Shown: positions 39,634-49,036 of the stretch, piece by piece
Position numbering within the stretch: position 1 is the stretch's first letter
How the letters are laid out: each line of letters begins with the position of its first letter
Assembly: GCF_013337045.2 (NCBI RefSeq)
Contig: NZ_CP118260.1
Span: 1,012,001 to 1,076,000 of the forward strand
Length of the DNA stretch: 64,000 bases
DNA from: Agrobacterium vitis
GTDB lineage: Bacteria; Pseudomonadota; Alphaproteobacteria; Rhizobiales; Rhizobiaceae
Direction: 5' to 3'
Position numbers and translations under genes: made by a program
The notes under the pieces: generated by a model
Seen by the model: only the letters and a program-made list of their open reading frames with translations
Database searches by the model: none
Told to the model about the DNA's origin: nothing

Positions 39634-39647
39634 AACCTGAGGGTTAT
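39632..39647. promoter_or_regulatory. PcaQ box
   Basis: ATAACC-TGAG-GGTTAT matches the published Sinorhizobium PcaQ motif ATAACC-N4-GGTTAA in all but the last base, and is itself a perfect inverted repeat. It lies between pcaQ and pcaD, 70 bases upstream of the pcaD ATG, where a LysR activator site is expected. Confidence 0.82.
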
Positions 39648-39716
39648 CAATGGCGGCGATAATGTCATTTTACTTAACCGATTTGCTGTCGCAAGATCAA
39701 TTTCGGAGGATACGGT

Positions 39717-40508
39717 ATGAAATTTTTAAAGACGACGGATGCGGTTATTCACTACAACACGGTTGGCCTAGAGAGCGGCAAGCCGGTGATTGCGTTTGCC
39801 AATTCACTCGGCACGGATTTCCGGATCTGGGACGAGGTTATGGATCGGCTCCAGGATCGTTACGCCTTTGTGCTGCATGACAAGCGCGGTCATGGCCTGT
39901 CGGATCTCGGCAATCCTCCCTATTCGATGGCAACGCATGTCGATGACATGGCCGCATTGTTGGACCATCTTTCGTTGAAGCAGGTGATTGTCGTTGGGCT
40001 TTCTGTCGGCGGCATGATTGCGCAGGGGCTTTACGCCAGCCGTCCTGATCTGGTGCGGGCGCTTATCCTCAGCAATACCGCCCATAAGATCGGTTCTGCT
40101 GAAATGTGGAACAACCGGATAGCGACCATTCAAAACAACGGTATCGGGTCCTTGCTTGAGCCGATTATGGAAAGATGGTTCACGGCACCGTTCCGCACGA
40201 CGGATAATTCGCTTTATGCGGGCTGCTGCGCGATGTTGCTGCGTCAGCCAGTAGAAGGCTATTGCGGTACATGCGCTGCACTGCGCGATGCCGATTTCAC
40301 TGAACAAGCACCGGCCATCACCGTTCCAACGCTTTGCGTTGTGGGTGACGAGGATGGCTCGACCCCGCCGGCTCTGGTGCAATCATTGGCCGATCTGATT
40401 GCGGGCAGCCGGTTTTCGGTCGTGTCTAAGGCGGGTCATATCCCCTGCCTTGAGCAACCGGACGCCTATGTTGCGGCCTTGCTGCCATTTTTGGATGAGT
40501 TAGCCTGA
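39717..40508 (+). CDS. pcaD: 3-oxoadipate enol-lactonase PcaD
   Basis: A 263-residue alpha/beta hydrolase that opens beta-ketoadipate enol-lactone to 3-oxoadipate. Nucleophile Ser96 is in VVGLSVGGMIAQG, the acid is in VVGDEDGSTP and the His in SKAGHIPCLEQP. The N-terminus continues PVIAFANSLGTDFRIWD, typical of PcaD. CGGAGGATACGGT precedes the ATG. It is the first gene of pcaDCHGB. Confidence 0.94.
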   Translation: MKFLKTTDAVIHYNTVGLESGKPVIAFANSLGTDFRIWDEVMDRLQDRYAFVLHDKRGHGLSDLGNPPYSMATHVDDMAALLDHLSLKQVIVVGLSVGGMIAQGLYASRPDLVRALILSNTAHKIGSAEMWNNRIATIQNNGIGSLLEPIMERWFTAPFRTTDNSLYAGCCAMLLRQPVEGYCGTCAALRDADFTEQAPAITVPTLCVVGDEDGSTPPALVQSLADLIAGSRFSVVSKAGHIPCLEQPDAYVAALLPFLDELA

Positions 40509-40551
40509 CACTGAAGGCAAGATACAAGATAGTTGCGGAGACAGAGCAGAC

Positions 40552-40956
40552 ATGACCGACAAAACAGACACGGCATCAGAGGCGCATCGGCGCGGTATGA
40601 AAACCAGGCGTTCCGTGCTTGGTGACGCCCATGTGGATCGGGCAACAGCAGCGACAACCGCCTTCGATCAGCCCTTCCAGACGATGATTACCGAGGGTGC
40701 GTGGGGAACCGTGTGGTCGGGCGACCAGTGGTCGAAACGCGAGCGGTCGATGGTGACAATTGCGCTTCTGGCGGCACTTGGTCAGGACGAGGAAGTGGCG
40801 ATGCACATTCGCGCCACGGTCAATACCGGGGCAACCCGCGAGGATATACGCGAAGCGCTGATGCATGTGGCGATCTATGCGGGCGTTCCGGCCGCAAACC
40901 ATGCGTTCAAGATCGCCAAGGGCGTTTACGCGCAAATGGATTCCGAAGCAGCCTGA
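40552..40956 (+). CDS. pcaC: 4-carboxymuconolactone decarboxylase PcaC
   Basis: A 134-residue CMD-family protein (PF02627). RRGMKTRRSVLGDAHVDRA, WSKRERSMVTIALLAALGQ and the base-containing MHIRATVNTGATREDIREAL are family landmarks. It decarboxylates 4-carboxymuconolactone to the enol-lactone that PcaD opens. It is not fused to PcaD as it is in some bacteria. It is 43 bases after pcaD. Confidence 0.94.
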   Translation: MTDKTDTASEAHRRGMKTRRSVLGDAHVDRATAATTAFDQPFQTMITEGAWGTVWSGDQWSKRERSMVTIALLAALGQDEEVAMHIRATVNTGATREDIREALMHVAIYAGVPAANHAFKIAKGVYAQMDSEAA

Positions 40957-41008
40957 GCCATAACTGGCACCACGAAGCCTGCGACGGAGAAACTTGAGGA
41001 GGAAAGAC

Positions 41009-41749
41009 ATGAAAAATTCCCTACCGGAAACCGGGCCATTTTTTGCCCGTGACCGGGATATGCATCCGGTGGCCTATGCCCCCTGGTACAAGACCAGTGT
41101 ACTGCGTTCGCCGCAGCGCGCGCTGATTTCGCTTGAGGGTACCAAGAGCGAAATTACCGGCCCGGTCTTCGGACACAGCCTGCTGAACGATACCGATAAC
41201 GACCTGATCCTAAACTATGCCAAACCAGGTGAAATGGCGATTGGCCAGCGCATTCTGGTGCATGGCCGGGTGCTGGACGAGCGTGGGGTCGGCGTAAACG
41301 GTGCCTTGGTCGAATTCTGGCAGGCCAATGCCGGTGGGCGTTATCGCCACAAGAAGGAAACCTATCTGGCAGCGCTCGATCCGAATTTCGGCGGGGTAGG
41401 GCGTACCATCACCGACGAGAACGGTTATTACTGGTTCAAGACCATCAAGCCGGGTGCCTATCCCTGGCCGAACGGCGTCAATGACTGGCGCCCGGCGCAT
41501 ATTCATTTTTCCATTTTCGGCCACGGTTTTGCCCAGCGCTTGATCACCCAGATGTATTTCGAGGGTGATCCGATGATCTGGCTGTGTCCGATCGTCAAAA
41601 CCATTCCGGATGAAGAGGCGATCAAGCGTCTGGTGGCGCCGCTTGATATGAATGCGGCTATCCCGATGGACATGCGCGCCTATAAATTCGATATCGTCTT
41701 GCGCGGACGCCGTTCCACACTGTTTGAAAATCGCAAGGAGGGCAACTGA
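41009..41749 (+). CDS. pcaH: Protocatechuate 3,4-dioxygenase beta subunit PcaH
   Basis: A 246-residue intradiol dioxygenase subunit carrying the iron. Ligand candidates are the Tyr in NAGGRYRHK, the Tyr in [10 protein letters not shown] and the His pair in [31 protein letters not shown] is a PcaH-type N-terminus. It cleaves protocatechuate to 3-carboxy-cis,cis-muconate. GAGGAGGAAAGAC precedes the ATG at 41009; pcaG starts 1 base after its stop. Confidence 0.95.
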   Translation: MKNSLPETGPFFARDRDMHPVAYAPWYKTSVLRSPQRALISLEGTKSEITGPVFGHSLLNDTDNDLILNYAKPGEMAIGQRILVHGRVLDERGVGVNGALVEFWQANAGGRYRHKKETYLAALDPNFGGVGRTITDENGYYWFKTIKPGAYPWPNGVNDWRPAHIHFSIFGHGFAQRLITQMYFEGDPMIWLCPIVKTIPDEEAIKRLVAPLDMNAAIPMDMRAYKFDIVLRGRRSTLFENRKEGN

Positions 41750-41750
41750 T

Positions 41751-42368
41751 ATGGTACAGCCACTCGGTTACCTGAAGGAATCGCCCTCGCAGACGGCGGG
41801 TCCGTACGTTCATATCGGTTGCACACCGAATTTCTCCGGCATTGAGGGGATCTTCAAAGAAGATCTCGGGTCTGGTCCGCTTTATAACGACAAAACCCGT
41901 GGCGAGCGTATCACCATTCGCGGTTATGTTTATGATGGTGGCGGGAATGCACTGAAAGACGCGCTGATCGAAATCTGGCAGGCCGATAGCGATGGACTTT
42001 ACAACAGCCCTTCCGAAACCGGCGGCAAGGCCGATCCGAATTTCCTCGGTTGGGCTCGTTGCCCAGGCGATATGGCAACCGGGGAATTCGTGTTTCACAC
42101 CATCAAGCCGGGCAAGGTTCCCTTTGCCGGAGGCCGTTGGATGGCACCGCATGTGACCTTCTGGGTCGTGGCACGCGGGATTAATATCGGCTTGCAGACA
42201 CGCATGTATTTCCCGGAGGAAGAGGCGGCCAATGCCGAAGATCCGCTTCTGGCGCGTATCGAGCACAAAGTGCGGGTTCCGACACTGATTGCCAAAAAGC
42301 AGGGCAATGATTACGTGTTCGATATTCATCTGCAAGGTGAAAACGAAACTGTCTTCTTCGATATCTGA
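41751..42368 (+). CDS. pcaG: Protocatechuate 3,4-dioxygenase alpha subunit PcaG
   Basis: A 205-residue subunit homologous to PcaH but without the iron ligands (KPGKVPFAGGRWMAPHVTFW replaces the Tyr/His region). It starts MVQPLGYLKESPSQTAGPYV, the normal PcaG N-terminus that shapes the substrate pocket. It starts one base after the pcaH stop (GATATGG), so the two subunits are translated together. Confidence 0.95.
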   Translation: MVQPLGYLKESPSQTAGPYVHIGCTPNFSGIEGIFKEDLGSGPLYNDKTRGERITIRGYVYDGGGNALKDALIEIWQADSDGLYNSPSETGGKADPNFLGWARCPGDMATGEFVFHTIKPGKVPFAGGRWMAPHVTFWVVARGINIGLQTRMYFPEEEAANAEDPLLARIEHKVRVPTLIAKKQGNDYVFDIHLQGENETVFFDI

Positions 42369-42376
42369 TTGGCAAC

Positions 42377-43435
42377 ATGAGCATTTCTCCTTTCGAACAT
42401 TCCTTCCTGTCCGGCTTGTTTGGCGACGAGGCCTTTTCTGCCTTGTTTGCCGAGCAGGCAGATATTGCCGCCATGCTGTCCTTTGAGGCGGCGCTGGCCA
42501 CGGCTCAAGGTGAGGCCGGGGTGATCGAGGTGGGTGATGCCACGGCGATCCAGGCGGGCCTCGCCCGTTTTACAGCGGATCTCGATGCCTTGAAAACGGC
42601 CACGGCACGCGATGGCGTGGTCATTCCAGAATTGGTCAGCCAGATGCGCAAGGCCATCGGCGGGACATGCGCTGCAAAATTACATTTCGGTGCCACCAGT
42701 CAGGATGTCATCGATACCAGCCTCGTGCTGCGTCTGAAGATGGCGGCGGGACTCCTCGACGAGCGGCTGGCGGCATTGATCGCCGGGTTTGAACAGCTGG
42801 ATGCCGCATTTGGGCAGAATGTTCTGATGGGCCATACTCGCATGCAAGCGGCAATCCCGATTACGGTTTCAGACCGGATCGCTGCCTGGGTTGGACCTTT
42901 GCAACGGCACCGCTCCCGCTTGCAGGCTTTGCTTGGCGATGGTTTTGCCCTGCAATTCGGCGGTGCTGCGGGGACATTGGAAAAGCTCGGCGATAAAGGC
43001 CCTGCGGTGCGCGCCAGACTGGCTGAACTGCTTGGCCTTGAGGATGCGCCGCAATGGCATAGCCAGCGCGACCGGATCGTCACTTTTGCCGACCTTCTGT
43101 CACTGATCTCAGGTAGCCTGGGGAAATTTGGCCAGGACGTGGCGCTTCTGGCGGAAATGGGCAGTGAAATTCAATTGACCGGCGGCGGCGGCTCCTCGGC
43201 CATGCCGCATAAGCAAAACCCCGTCGGTGCGGAAACGCTGGTGACGCTTGCCCGTTTCAATGCCGTTCAGATTGCTGGCCTGCATCAAAGCCTTGTGCAT
43301 GAACAGGAACGCTCTGGCGCTGCCTGGGCCTTGGAATGGTTGCTGCTGCCGCAGATGGTTGTGGCGACGGGGGCCGCCACAAAAACCGGTCTGCAATTAA
43401 TCGGTGCCATCGCCCGTCTTGGTAAATCCGCCTGA
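42377..43435 (+). CDS. pcaB: 3-carboxy-cis,cis-muconate cycloisomerase PcaB
   Basis: A 352-residue fumarase/argininosuccinate-lyase superfamily enzyme. The signature GGGGSSAMPHKQNPVGAE is near residue 270, and HFGATSQDVIDTSLVLRL near 98. It cyclises carboxymuconate to 4-carboxymuconolactone. Pseudomonas PcaB is about 450 residues; the shorter form without the C-terminal domain is, as I recall, usual for rhizobia, so this is not read as a truncation. It ends the pcaDCHGB operon. Confidence 0.92.
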   Translation: MSISPFEHSFLSGLFGDEAFSALFAEQADIAAMLSFEAALATAQGEAGVIEVGDATAIQAGLARFTADLDALKTATARDGVVIPELVSQMRKAIGGTCAAKLHFGATSQDVIDTSLVLRLKMAAGLLDERLAALIAGFEQLDAAFGQNVLMGHTRMQAAIPITVSDRIAAWVGPLQRHRSRLQALLGDGFALQFGGAAGTLEKLGDKGPAVRARLAELLGLEDAPQWHSQRDRIVTFADLLSLISGSLGKFGQDVALLAEMGSEIQLTGGGGSSAMPHKQNPVGAETLVTLARFNAVQIAGLHQSLVHEQERSGAAWALEWLLLPQMVVATGAATKTGLQLIGAIARLGKSA

Positions 43436-43446
43436 TATCAGGCGGA
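43427..43446. repeat. 20-bp perfect palindrome over the pcaB stop codon
   Basis: TCCGCCTGATATCAGGCGGA reads the same on both strands and contains the pcaB TGA. As RNA it gives an 8-base-pair stem with a 4-base loop. No T run follows, so it is a weak terminator or mRNA 3'-end stabiliser between the convergent pcaB and acuI genes. Confidence 0.6.
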
Positions 43447-43476
43447 CAAGTGAAGTCTGCCGATTGCGAAAAACTG

Positions 43477-44472
43477 CTATCTCGTCACATCGATCACCAC
43501 CCGGCCACGGGTTTTTCCAGCCAGGATGGCCTCTGCCAGTGCGGGTAAATTGGACATCGGCTCGATTGTTGTCATGGCTGCCAGGTGGTCGCGATTGAGG
43601 GTTTTATTGAGAAACTCCCAGGCGCGGAGGCGTTTTGCCATCGGCGTCATGACGGAATCGATGCCAAGCAGGGCCACCCCACGCAGGATGAACGGCATGA
43701 TTGTGGCAGGTAGGTCGGCACCACCAGCTAGGCCGCAGGCTGCAACGGCACCATTGTAGACCGTTTGGGCGATGACATTGGCAAGTGTGGTTGAACCAAC
43801 GCTATCGACGGCACCCGTCCAACGCTCTTTTTGCAAGGCACCGGCCTTTTCTGCCAACTCGGCGCGATCCACAAACTGGCTGGCTCCGAGTGTTTTCAGG
43901 TACTGATGGGTCTCAGGCCTGCCAGTGGATGCCGTTACCTGATAACCCCGCGAGGCCAATAGGCTGACGGCCATGGAGCCAAGGCCACCGCCTGCCCCTG
44001 TCACCAGTACCTCGCCATTTCCCGGCTGGATTGCGCTCCAGTCCTCCAGAGCCAATACGGCGAGGGCGGCAGTATAGCCAGCCGTGCCGATGGCCATCGC
44101 CTCTTGCAAGGAGAAGCCTTCGGGAAGGCGCAGCAACCATTCCGGCTTGACCCGCTGGTAGCGGCTATAGCCGCCGCCTTCGGTCTCGGTCATGCCAAAC
44201 CCGTTAACGACCACGCGGTCACCGGGTTCCCAATCCGGCGAGCGCGATTCGACAACCGTTCCGGCCAGATCGGCGCCGGCGATAATGGGGGTGCGCCGTG
44301 CAATCCGACCAGCGCCCGTAAAGGCCAATCCATCCTTATAGTTCAAGGTCGAATAGGCAACTTCCACCAGCACATCGTGATCGGCGAGATCCGCCAGCGT
44401 CAATTGCCGAAAGATGCCTTTTGGCTTGCCGTCAACGGTATCGATGACGATTGCGGTGAATGGTTCGGTCAT
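43477..44472 (-). CDS. acuI: MDR-family acrylyl-CoA reductase-like oxidoreductase (AcuI/YhdH)
   Basis: A 331-residue medium-chain NADPH oxidoreductase of the YhdH/AcuI group. Landmarks are STLNYKDGLAFTG near residue 41, ADLAGTVVES near residue 67, the cofactor motif VTGAGGGLGSMAVSLLASRG and ACGLAGGADLPATIMPFILR with GVALLGIDSV. AcuI reduces acryloyl-CoA to propionyl-CoA; substrate here is inferred from the family. It faces pcaB and is not evidently part of aromatic degradation. Confidence 0.87.
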   Translation of the reverse strand: MTEPFTAIVIDTVDGKPKGIFRQLTLADLADHDVLVEVAYSTLNYKDGLAFTGAGRIARRTPIIAGADLAGTVVESRSPDWEPGDRVVVNGFGMTETEGGGYSRYQRVKPEWLLRLPEGFSLQEAMAIGTAGYTAALAVLALEDWSAIQPGNGEVLVTGAGGGLGSMAVSLLASRGYQVTASTGRPETHQYLKTLGASQFVDRAELAEKAGALQKERWTGAVDSVGSTTLANVIAQTVYNGAVAACGLAGGADLPATIMPFILRGVALLGIDSVMTPMAKRLRAWEFLNKTLNRDHLAAMTTIEPMSNLPALAEAILAGKTRGRVVIDVTR

Positions 44473-44883
44473 GATTGTCTCCTCACTATCAGTGCCGTGG
44501 AATCTGCCATGTCCAGTCCGGCCTGGCTACTGTCGATTCGTATAAGCTGGTTGGGGTATGAATGGGGAAACCAGCGGCATTCCTTCGAGAATGATGATGA
44601 ATGGGGTGGCCCCTATCGCTCTGCTCGCGTCTACCCAAATAAAAAGCGTGCGCAGGCTTAACCGAGGCGAAAAAATTTCTGACTGCGATTATCCCCTGTT
44701 TTCAAGGTACTGAGAGCGGGCTTTGATCTGTGCTCTTCCTGTCACGCATTGAAAAACAATGGGTTATACGCGGGGTTTCGCAAGGCTTCGCCCAGTTATG
44801 ATGCGGCTTGGAAAGGAGTGATTAACCTTTATTTTTTACTTCTATAGGGGACAAGAGCCATTCCAAATGAACTGTTAGGCATC
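44473..44883. other. Intergenic region upstream of the ftsK-like gene
   Basis: This 411-base gap carries the upstream regions of acuI (left end) and the ftsK-like gene (right end). Apart from the possible 50-codon ORF at 44509 I see no gene, tRNA or repeat. The last 60 bases are AT-rich (TTTATTTTTTACTTCTATAGG) and probably include the ftsK promoter. Confidence 0.4.
44509..44661 (+). CDS. Possible small protein, 50 residues
   Basis: An open frame from an ATG at 44509, with a hydrophobic start (SSPAWLLSIRISWLGYEWG) and a polar tail containing DDEWGGPYRSARVYPNKK. The composition looks protein-like, but there is no clear Shine-Dalgarno and I know no homologue. It lies between acuI (divergent) and the ftsK-like gene. 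It may be spurious. Confidence 0.25.
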   Translation: MSSPAWLLSIRISWLGYEWGNQRHSFENDDEWGGPYRSARVYPNKKRAQA

Positions 44884-47757
44884 ATGCGCGTTCCAACACA
44901 GAATAGTCCCCGTTCTTCCGATCAGTCCGGTCATGACGATCCGCAGTCTGGCGCGGTGTCTTCATCCGATCAGGGCCGTCAGTCCGGTCCGAACGGACCG
45001 CTGGAGCCTTGGCAATCGGCCTTCGTCTTGGGGCCGAATGTGCGCTTTACCCGCACACCGGAAGCCGCCATCAACAAGCGCCGGGAAGCTGAGGCCGCAG
45101 CCGAGCAGGCAGCAGTCGTCGCCGCCTTGCAGAAGGCTGTCGATCAGGCTCGCGTCTCTACTCCTGCCGCTACCTCGTCTCCTGATCTGGCGTCCAGCAC
45201 GGCGATGCCCGCCTCTGCTGCTGCTATTGGTGCTGATTCTGCCGCGCAAAACGCCAGCTTTTTTGGATTGCCGAAGACAGGCAGTCCGCTCATCGTCCCG
45301 CGCCGTGCGCCGCCGCCAAGGCCGGTGAATGCGCGTCCGCCGCAGCCCGTTGCCGAGGTGTCCGTGGCTGAACCTGTTCAGGATCAGGGGTCTGCCCAGG
45401 CCGAGGTGGTTCAAGTGCCACAGATTGTAATTGCCCCACAATTTTCGCCGGAGACGCTGGTGCGGCCCTTGCCGAACTCACAGAGAACCGAATCTATCGG
45501 TGCGGACCTGCCGCAATTGCCGGAGGCGCTGCGTTTGCGTCAGGCCGCGGCTGCCATGCGCATGGCAGAGAACATCGAATTGAACCTGCGCAATGAAAGC
45601 CTGGCGGCCTCCGCTATTGTGGACAATTTAGCGGGTGAAGCGCAGGCGCCGCCTGTAGTCGCTACAGCGCAGCTGTCGGTGTCCGATTTCGCATTTTTCG
45701 AAATGCTCTCCGATCCCTTTGATCTTCCCGTCGAGGTGGAGGTCCCCAGGGTTGCTTTGGCGCCGGTATGGACGCCCATTCCTGCAGTTGAACCTGTATC
45801 ACAGCCTACTAGCGGCTCAGTGGCTGCACTTTATCGGGAAATCCGGGTGCGTCATGGTGCGGAACAGGCGATTTCGGTGCCTGCTCCCACCATCATTGTC
45901 GAAGAGAATGTCGAGCAGCCCGTTCCGCCTACGCCAGTGGTTGAATCTGTTGTTGAACTCGCCGCAGAGCCCGAAATTGTTGCTGATGTAGCAGAAGCGG
46001 CTCCTGTTGATCTTGCCCCTTGGGAAGAGCCTGCTCAGCCGGTGGAAGTCGTTTCAGACCTTGATTTTGTTGAGGCTCAACCGATCGTTTTGGCTCCCGT
46101 GGCAGTTGTTCGTCCCGTTTCGGAAACCATTCGAGCCAACCGCGCCATTGGCGGCCTGGAAATGAACCGTCATCATCCCTTCGATGGTGATTTCGTATTC
46201 CCGTCGATCAGCCTGTTGCAGGAGCCGCCGGCTGCCCGTGCCGAGGCCATGTTGCCGGAAGCACTGGAGCAGAGCGCCGGTTTGCTGGAAAGCGTGCTGG
46301 AGGATTTCGGTATTCGCGGCGAGGTCATCGACGTGCGCCCCGGTCCTGTCGTGACGCTGTATGAATTCGAGCCGGCACCTGGCATCAAGTCATCGCGGAT
46401 CATCGGCCTTGCCGATGATATCGCCCGATCGATGTCGGCGCTCTCGGCCCGTGTTGCCGTCGTCCCCGGTCGCAATGTCATCGGCATCGAATTGCCCAAT
46501 GCCGTGCGTGAAACCGTTTATCTGCGCGAATTGATTGAATGCGAGGATTATTGGGAAAGCCGGTTCAAGCTGGCGCTTTGCCTCGGCAAATCGATTGGCG
46601 GCGAACCTGTTATCGCTGAACTCGCCAAGATGCCGCATCTTCTGGTGGCAGGCACGACGGGTTCAGGCAAATCGGTGGCGATTAACACGATGATCCTGTC
46701 GCTGCTCTACCGGCTGAAGCCGGAGGAATGCCGGTTGATCATGGTCGACCCGAAAATGCTGGAGCTCTCTGTTTATGATGGCATTCCGCATCTTCTGACC
46801 CCCGTCGTGACCGATCCGAAAAAGGCCGTCATGGCGCTGAAATGGGCGGTTCGCGAAATGGAAGACCGCTATCGCAAGATGTCGCGGCTCGGCGTGCGCA
46901 ATATCGATGGCTATAACGCCCGCGCTGCCCAGGCTCGCGAGAAGAACGAGGTGATTACCGTCAGCGTCCAGGTCGGATTTGATCGTCATTCGGGCGAGAT
47001 CCTCTATGAGGATCAGGATCTCGACATGTCGCATATGCCCTATATCGTCATTATTGTTGACGAAATGGCCGACCTGATGATGGTGGCTGGCAAGGAAATT
47101 GAAGGCGCAATCCAGCGTCTGGCGCAGATGGCGCGTGCGGCGGGCATTCATCTGATCATGGCGACCCAGCGGCCGTCCGTCGATGTCATCACCGGCACGA
47201 TCAAGGCGAATTTCCCGACCCGGATTTCCTTCCAGGTCACGTCCAAGATCGATAGCCGTACTATTCTGGGCGAACAGGGTGCAGAACATCTGCTTGGACA
47301 GGGTGACATGCTGCACATGGTTGGTGGTGGCCGGGTTTGCCGTGTCCACGGGCCGTTTGTCTCGGATGCCGAAGTCGAGCAAGTCGTGGCACATCTGAAA
47401 ACGCAGGGACGTCCTGAATATCTCGGCACAGTGACTGAGGAAGATGGCGGCGAACCCATGGCCAGTGCCCCCGCCGTTGAAGAGACTTACGACCGCGCCC
47501 CGGTTGGCGGTAGCAGCGAAGAAAGCGACGAGGTCTATGAAAAGGCCGTCAAAGTGGTGCTGCGGGATCAGAAATGCTCGACCTCCTACATCCAACGCCG
47601 CCTGTCGATCGGCTATAACCGCGCCGCTTCGCTGGTGGAACGCATGGAGCGCGAAGGCCTGGTCGGCCCAGCAAACCATGTCGGCAAGCGGGAAATCATC
47701 GCCGGGTCTTCATCTGACCCAGTTGGGAGCGGCATAGGTTTTGATGACGTCGATTGA
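44884..47757 (+). CDS. FtsK/SpoIIIE-family DNA translocase without membrane domain
   Basis: A 957-residue translocase. The first 420 or so residues are hydrophilic, rich in Ala, Pro, Val and Glu, and contain no obvious transmembrane helix, unlike canonical FtsK, which has four. The motor follows: the alpha part ([20 protein letters not shown] region is [20 protein letters not shown]), Walker A GTTGSGKS at 590-597, Walker [11 protein letters not shown] with Asp726, and [20 protein letters not shown]. The C-terminal gamma winged helix ([20 protein letters not shown]) suggests recognition of KOPS-like DNA sequences. It could be a second, soluble FtsK helping chromosome or chromid dimer resolution. 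Confidence 0.9.
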   Translation: MRVPTQNSPRSSDQSGHDDPQSGAVSSSDQGRQSGPNGPLEPWQSAFVLGPNVRFTRTPEAAINKRREAEAAAEQAAVVAALQKAVDQARVSTPAATSSPDLASSTAMPASAAAIGADSAAQNASFFGLPKTGSPLIVPRRAPPPRPVNARPPQPVAEVSVAEPVQDQGSAQAEVVQVPQIVIAPQFSPETLVRPLPNSQRTESIGADLPQLPEALRLRQAAAAMRMAENIELNLRNESLAASAIVDNLAGEAQAPPVVATAQLSVSDFAFFEMLSDPFDLPVEVEVPRVALAPVWTPIPAVEPVSQPTSGSVAALYREIRVRHGAEQAISVPAPTIIVEENVEQPVPPTPVVESVVELAAEPEIVADVAEAAPVDLAPWEEPAQPVEVVSDLDFVEAQPIVLAPVAVVRPVSETIRANRAIGGLEMNRHHPFDGDFVFPSISLLQEPPAARAEAMLPEALEQSAGLLESVLEDFGIRGEVIDVRPGPVVTLYEFEPAPGIKSSRIIGLADDIARSMSALSARVAVVPGRNVIGIELPNAVRETVYLRELIECEDYWESRFKLALCLGKSIGGEPVIAELAKMPHLLVAGTTGSGKSVAINTMILSLLYRLKPEECRLIMVDPKMLELSVYDGIPHLLTPVVTDPKKAVMALKWAVREMEDRYRKMSRLGVRNIDGYNARAAQAREKNEVITVSVQVGFDRHSGEILYEDQDLDMSHMPYIVIIVDEMADLMMVAGKEIEGAIQRLAQMARAAGIHLIMATQRPSVDVITGTIKANFPTRISFQVTSKIDSRTILGEQGAEHLLGQGDMLHMVGGGRVCRVHGPFVSDAEVEQVVAHLKTQGRPEYLGTVTEEDGGEPMASAPAVEETYDRAPVGGSSEESDEVYEKAVKVVLRDQKCSTSYIQRRLSIGYNRAASLVERMEREGLVGPANHVGKREIIAGSSSDPVGSGIGFDDVD

Positions 47758-47809
47758 CGTGAGAGACTGATAATGACTGCGCCACTCCTGATGATGGAGA
47801 TGATCAGAG

Positions 47810-47909
47810 TTTGTCAGGGAAAAGTGGAACCCGGTTTTCCCGAAAAGGCAAACGAAAACAAAAGAACCTAGGATCTGTCTGGTTCAATCTGAACCTGACA
47901 GATTCTAGG
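47810..47909. repeat. Rhizobial-type intergenic palindromic element
   Basis: The stretch GGAACCCGGTTTTCCCGAAAAG, a purine-rich spacer, and then a long imperfect palindrome (47867-47886 against 47890-47909, 18 of 20 pairs, loop ATC) look like a dispersed intergenic repeat of rhizobia that I recall in many genomes. No second copy is seen in this window, so the repeat nature is not shown here. Confidence 0.5.
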
Positions 47910-47924
47910 CGCAGAATGCATATC

Positions 47925-47957
47925 AACGCTGTGCCTCTGATAGGGGCACGGCGTTTT
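47925..47957 (+). terminator. Rho-independent terminator after the ftsK-like gene
   Basis: AACGCTGTGCC pairs with GGCACGGCGTT (one T-G pair) across an 9-base loop and is followed by TTTT within GCGTTTTGC. It lies 168 bases after the ftsK stop and 27 before the 3' end of the convergent iron-transport ATPase gene. Confidence 0.65.
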
Positions 47958-47983
47958 GCAGTTTAACAGCTATTCGCGACGGG

Positions 47984-49036
47984 TTATTCTGGCGGCAGGG
48001 CGTGGGCGCTGCCCATGACGGTCAAATAGGAGAGATCGCCCGGCATTGGCAGATCAAGGCGCGACATCCTCACGGAAAGGGTTGGCATTGCCGCATCGCT
48101 ACCCTGCAATTGCAAGGTCACCGTGCCGCTCGCACCGGAAAATTCGACATCCAGCACCCGCACTGGAATGCTTGCATCGGTCATTGCCGGTTTGATGCAG
48201 ATCTGTTCCGGGCGTAACATGATATCGCCGTTGCCGGTGTTGGCGCCTTGCATCGGGATCGCTCCAAGCGCACAATTGGCTTTCCCGCCTGCAAATGTTG
48301 CGGGAACAACGATGGCTTCACCCAGGAAAAGCGCTGTTTGGCGGTCAATCGGTCGCTCGTAAAGCTCTCTGGGCGCGCCAGCTTGGACAAGCTTGCCATC
48401 ACGCAAGACAGCAAGTTGGTCCGCGAAGGACAACGCCTCTGTCTGGTCGTGGGTGACGAGAATGGTGGTGATGCCAGCCGCAGCCAGCAGTTTGGACACT
48501 GCCTTGCGCATAGTTTCTCTCAGGCCCGTGTCCAGTGCGGAAAACGGTTCATCCAGCAACATCAGTCGCGGTTGGCGGCCAAGGGCGCGTGCCAGTGCCA
48601 CTCTTTGCTGCTGGCCGCCAGAGAGTTGATGAGGACGCCGAGCCAGCATGGTGGGATCGAGTTCGACCATTTCGGCTAAATTCTTGATCCGCTCATCGCG
48701 GTTCTTCAATCCGCGTTCAAATCCGAAGCCGATATTGTCGGCAACACTCAGATGGGGAAACAGCGCGCCATCCTGAGAGACGATGCCAATGCCGCGTTTA
48801 TGAGCTGGCTGCATGAAGCCTGGCTCGGCCTGAGCCTGAAGAGCCCCGCCAAGGATGATCCGCCCCGAATCCGGCATTTCAAAGCCGGCGATCAGCCGCA
48901 AAAGAGTGGTTTTTCCCGAACCAGAAGGGCCGACAATGGCGGTGCGACTGCCGGCGGGAATAGCAAGGGAGACATCGTTCAACGCCTGCACATGACCGTA
49001 GTGTTTGCTGACGGATTGAATATCGAGAAAGGTCAT
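47984..49036 (-). CDS. fbpC: Ferric iron ABC transporter ATP-binding protein (FbpC-like)
   Basis: A 350-residue ATPase with Walker [13 protein letters not shown], signature [16 protein letters not shown], Walker [13 protein letters not shown] and switch His in [10 protein letters not shown]. The C-terminal 110 residues ([13 protein letters not shown]) form a TOBE-like domain as in FbpC. It overlaps the permease stop by 4 bases and is the last gene of fbpABC. Confidence 0.88.
   Translation of the reverse strand: MTFLDIQSVSKHYGHVQALNDVSLAIPAGSRTAIVGPSGSGKTTLLRLIAGFEMPDSGRIILGGALQAQAEPGFMQPAHKRGIGIVSQDGALFPHLSVADNIGFGFERGLKNRDERIKNLAEMVELDPTMLARRPHQLSGGQQQRVALARALGRQPRLMLLDEPFSALDTGLRETMRKAVSKLLAAAGITTILVTHDQTEALSFADQLAVLRDGKLVQAGAPRELYERPIDRQTALFLGEAIVVPATFAGGKANCALGAIPMQGANTGNGDIMLRPEQICIKPAMTDASIPVRVLDVEFSGASGTVTLQLQGSDAAMPTLSVRMSRLDLPMPGDLSYLTVMGSAHALPPE

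Noticed and set aside
42377..43435. pcaB read as truncated because it is 100 residues shorter than the Pseudomonas enzyme
   Set aside because: The catalytic signature is intact, the frame ends cleanly, and shorter PcaB proteins are, as I recall, normal in rhizobia.
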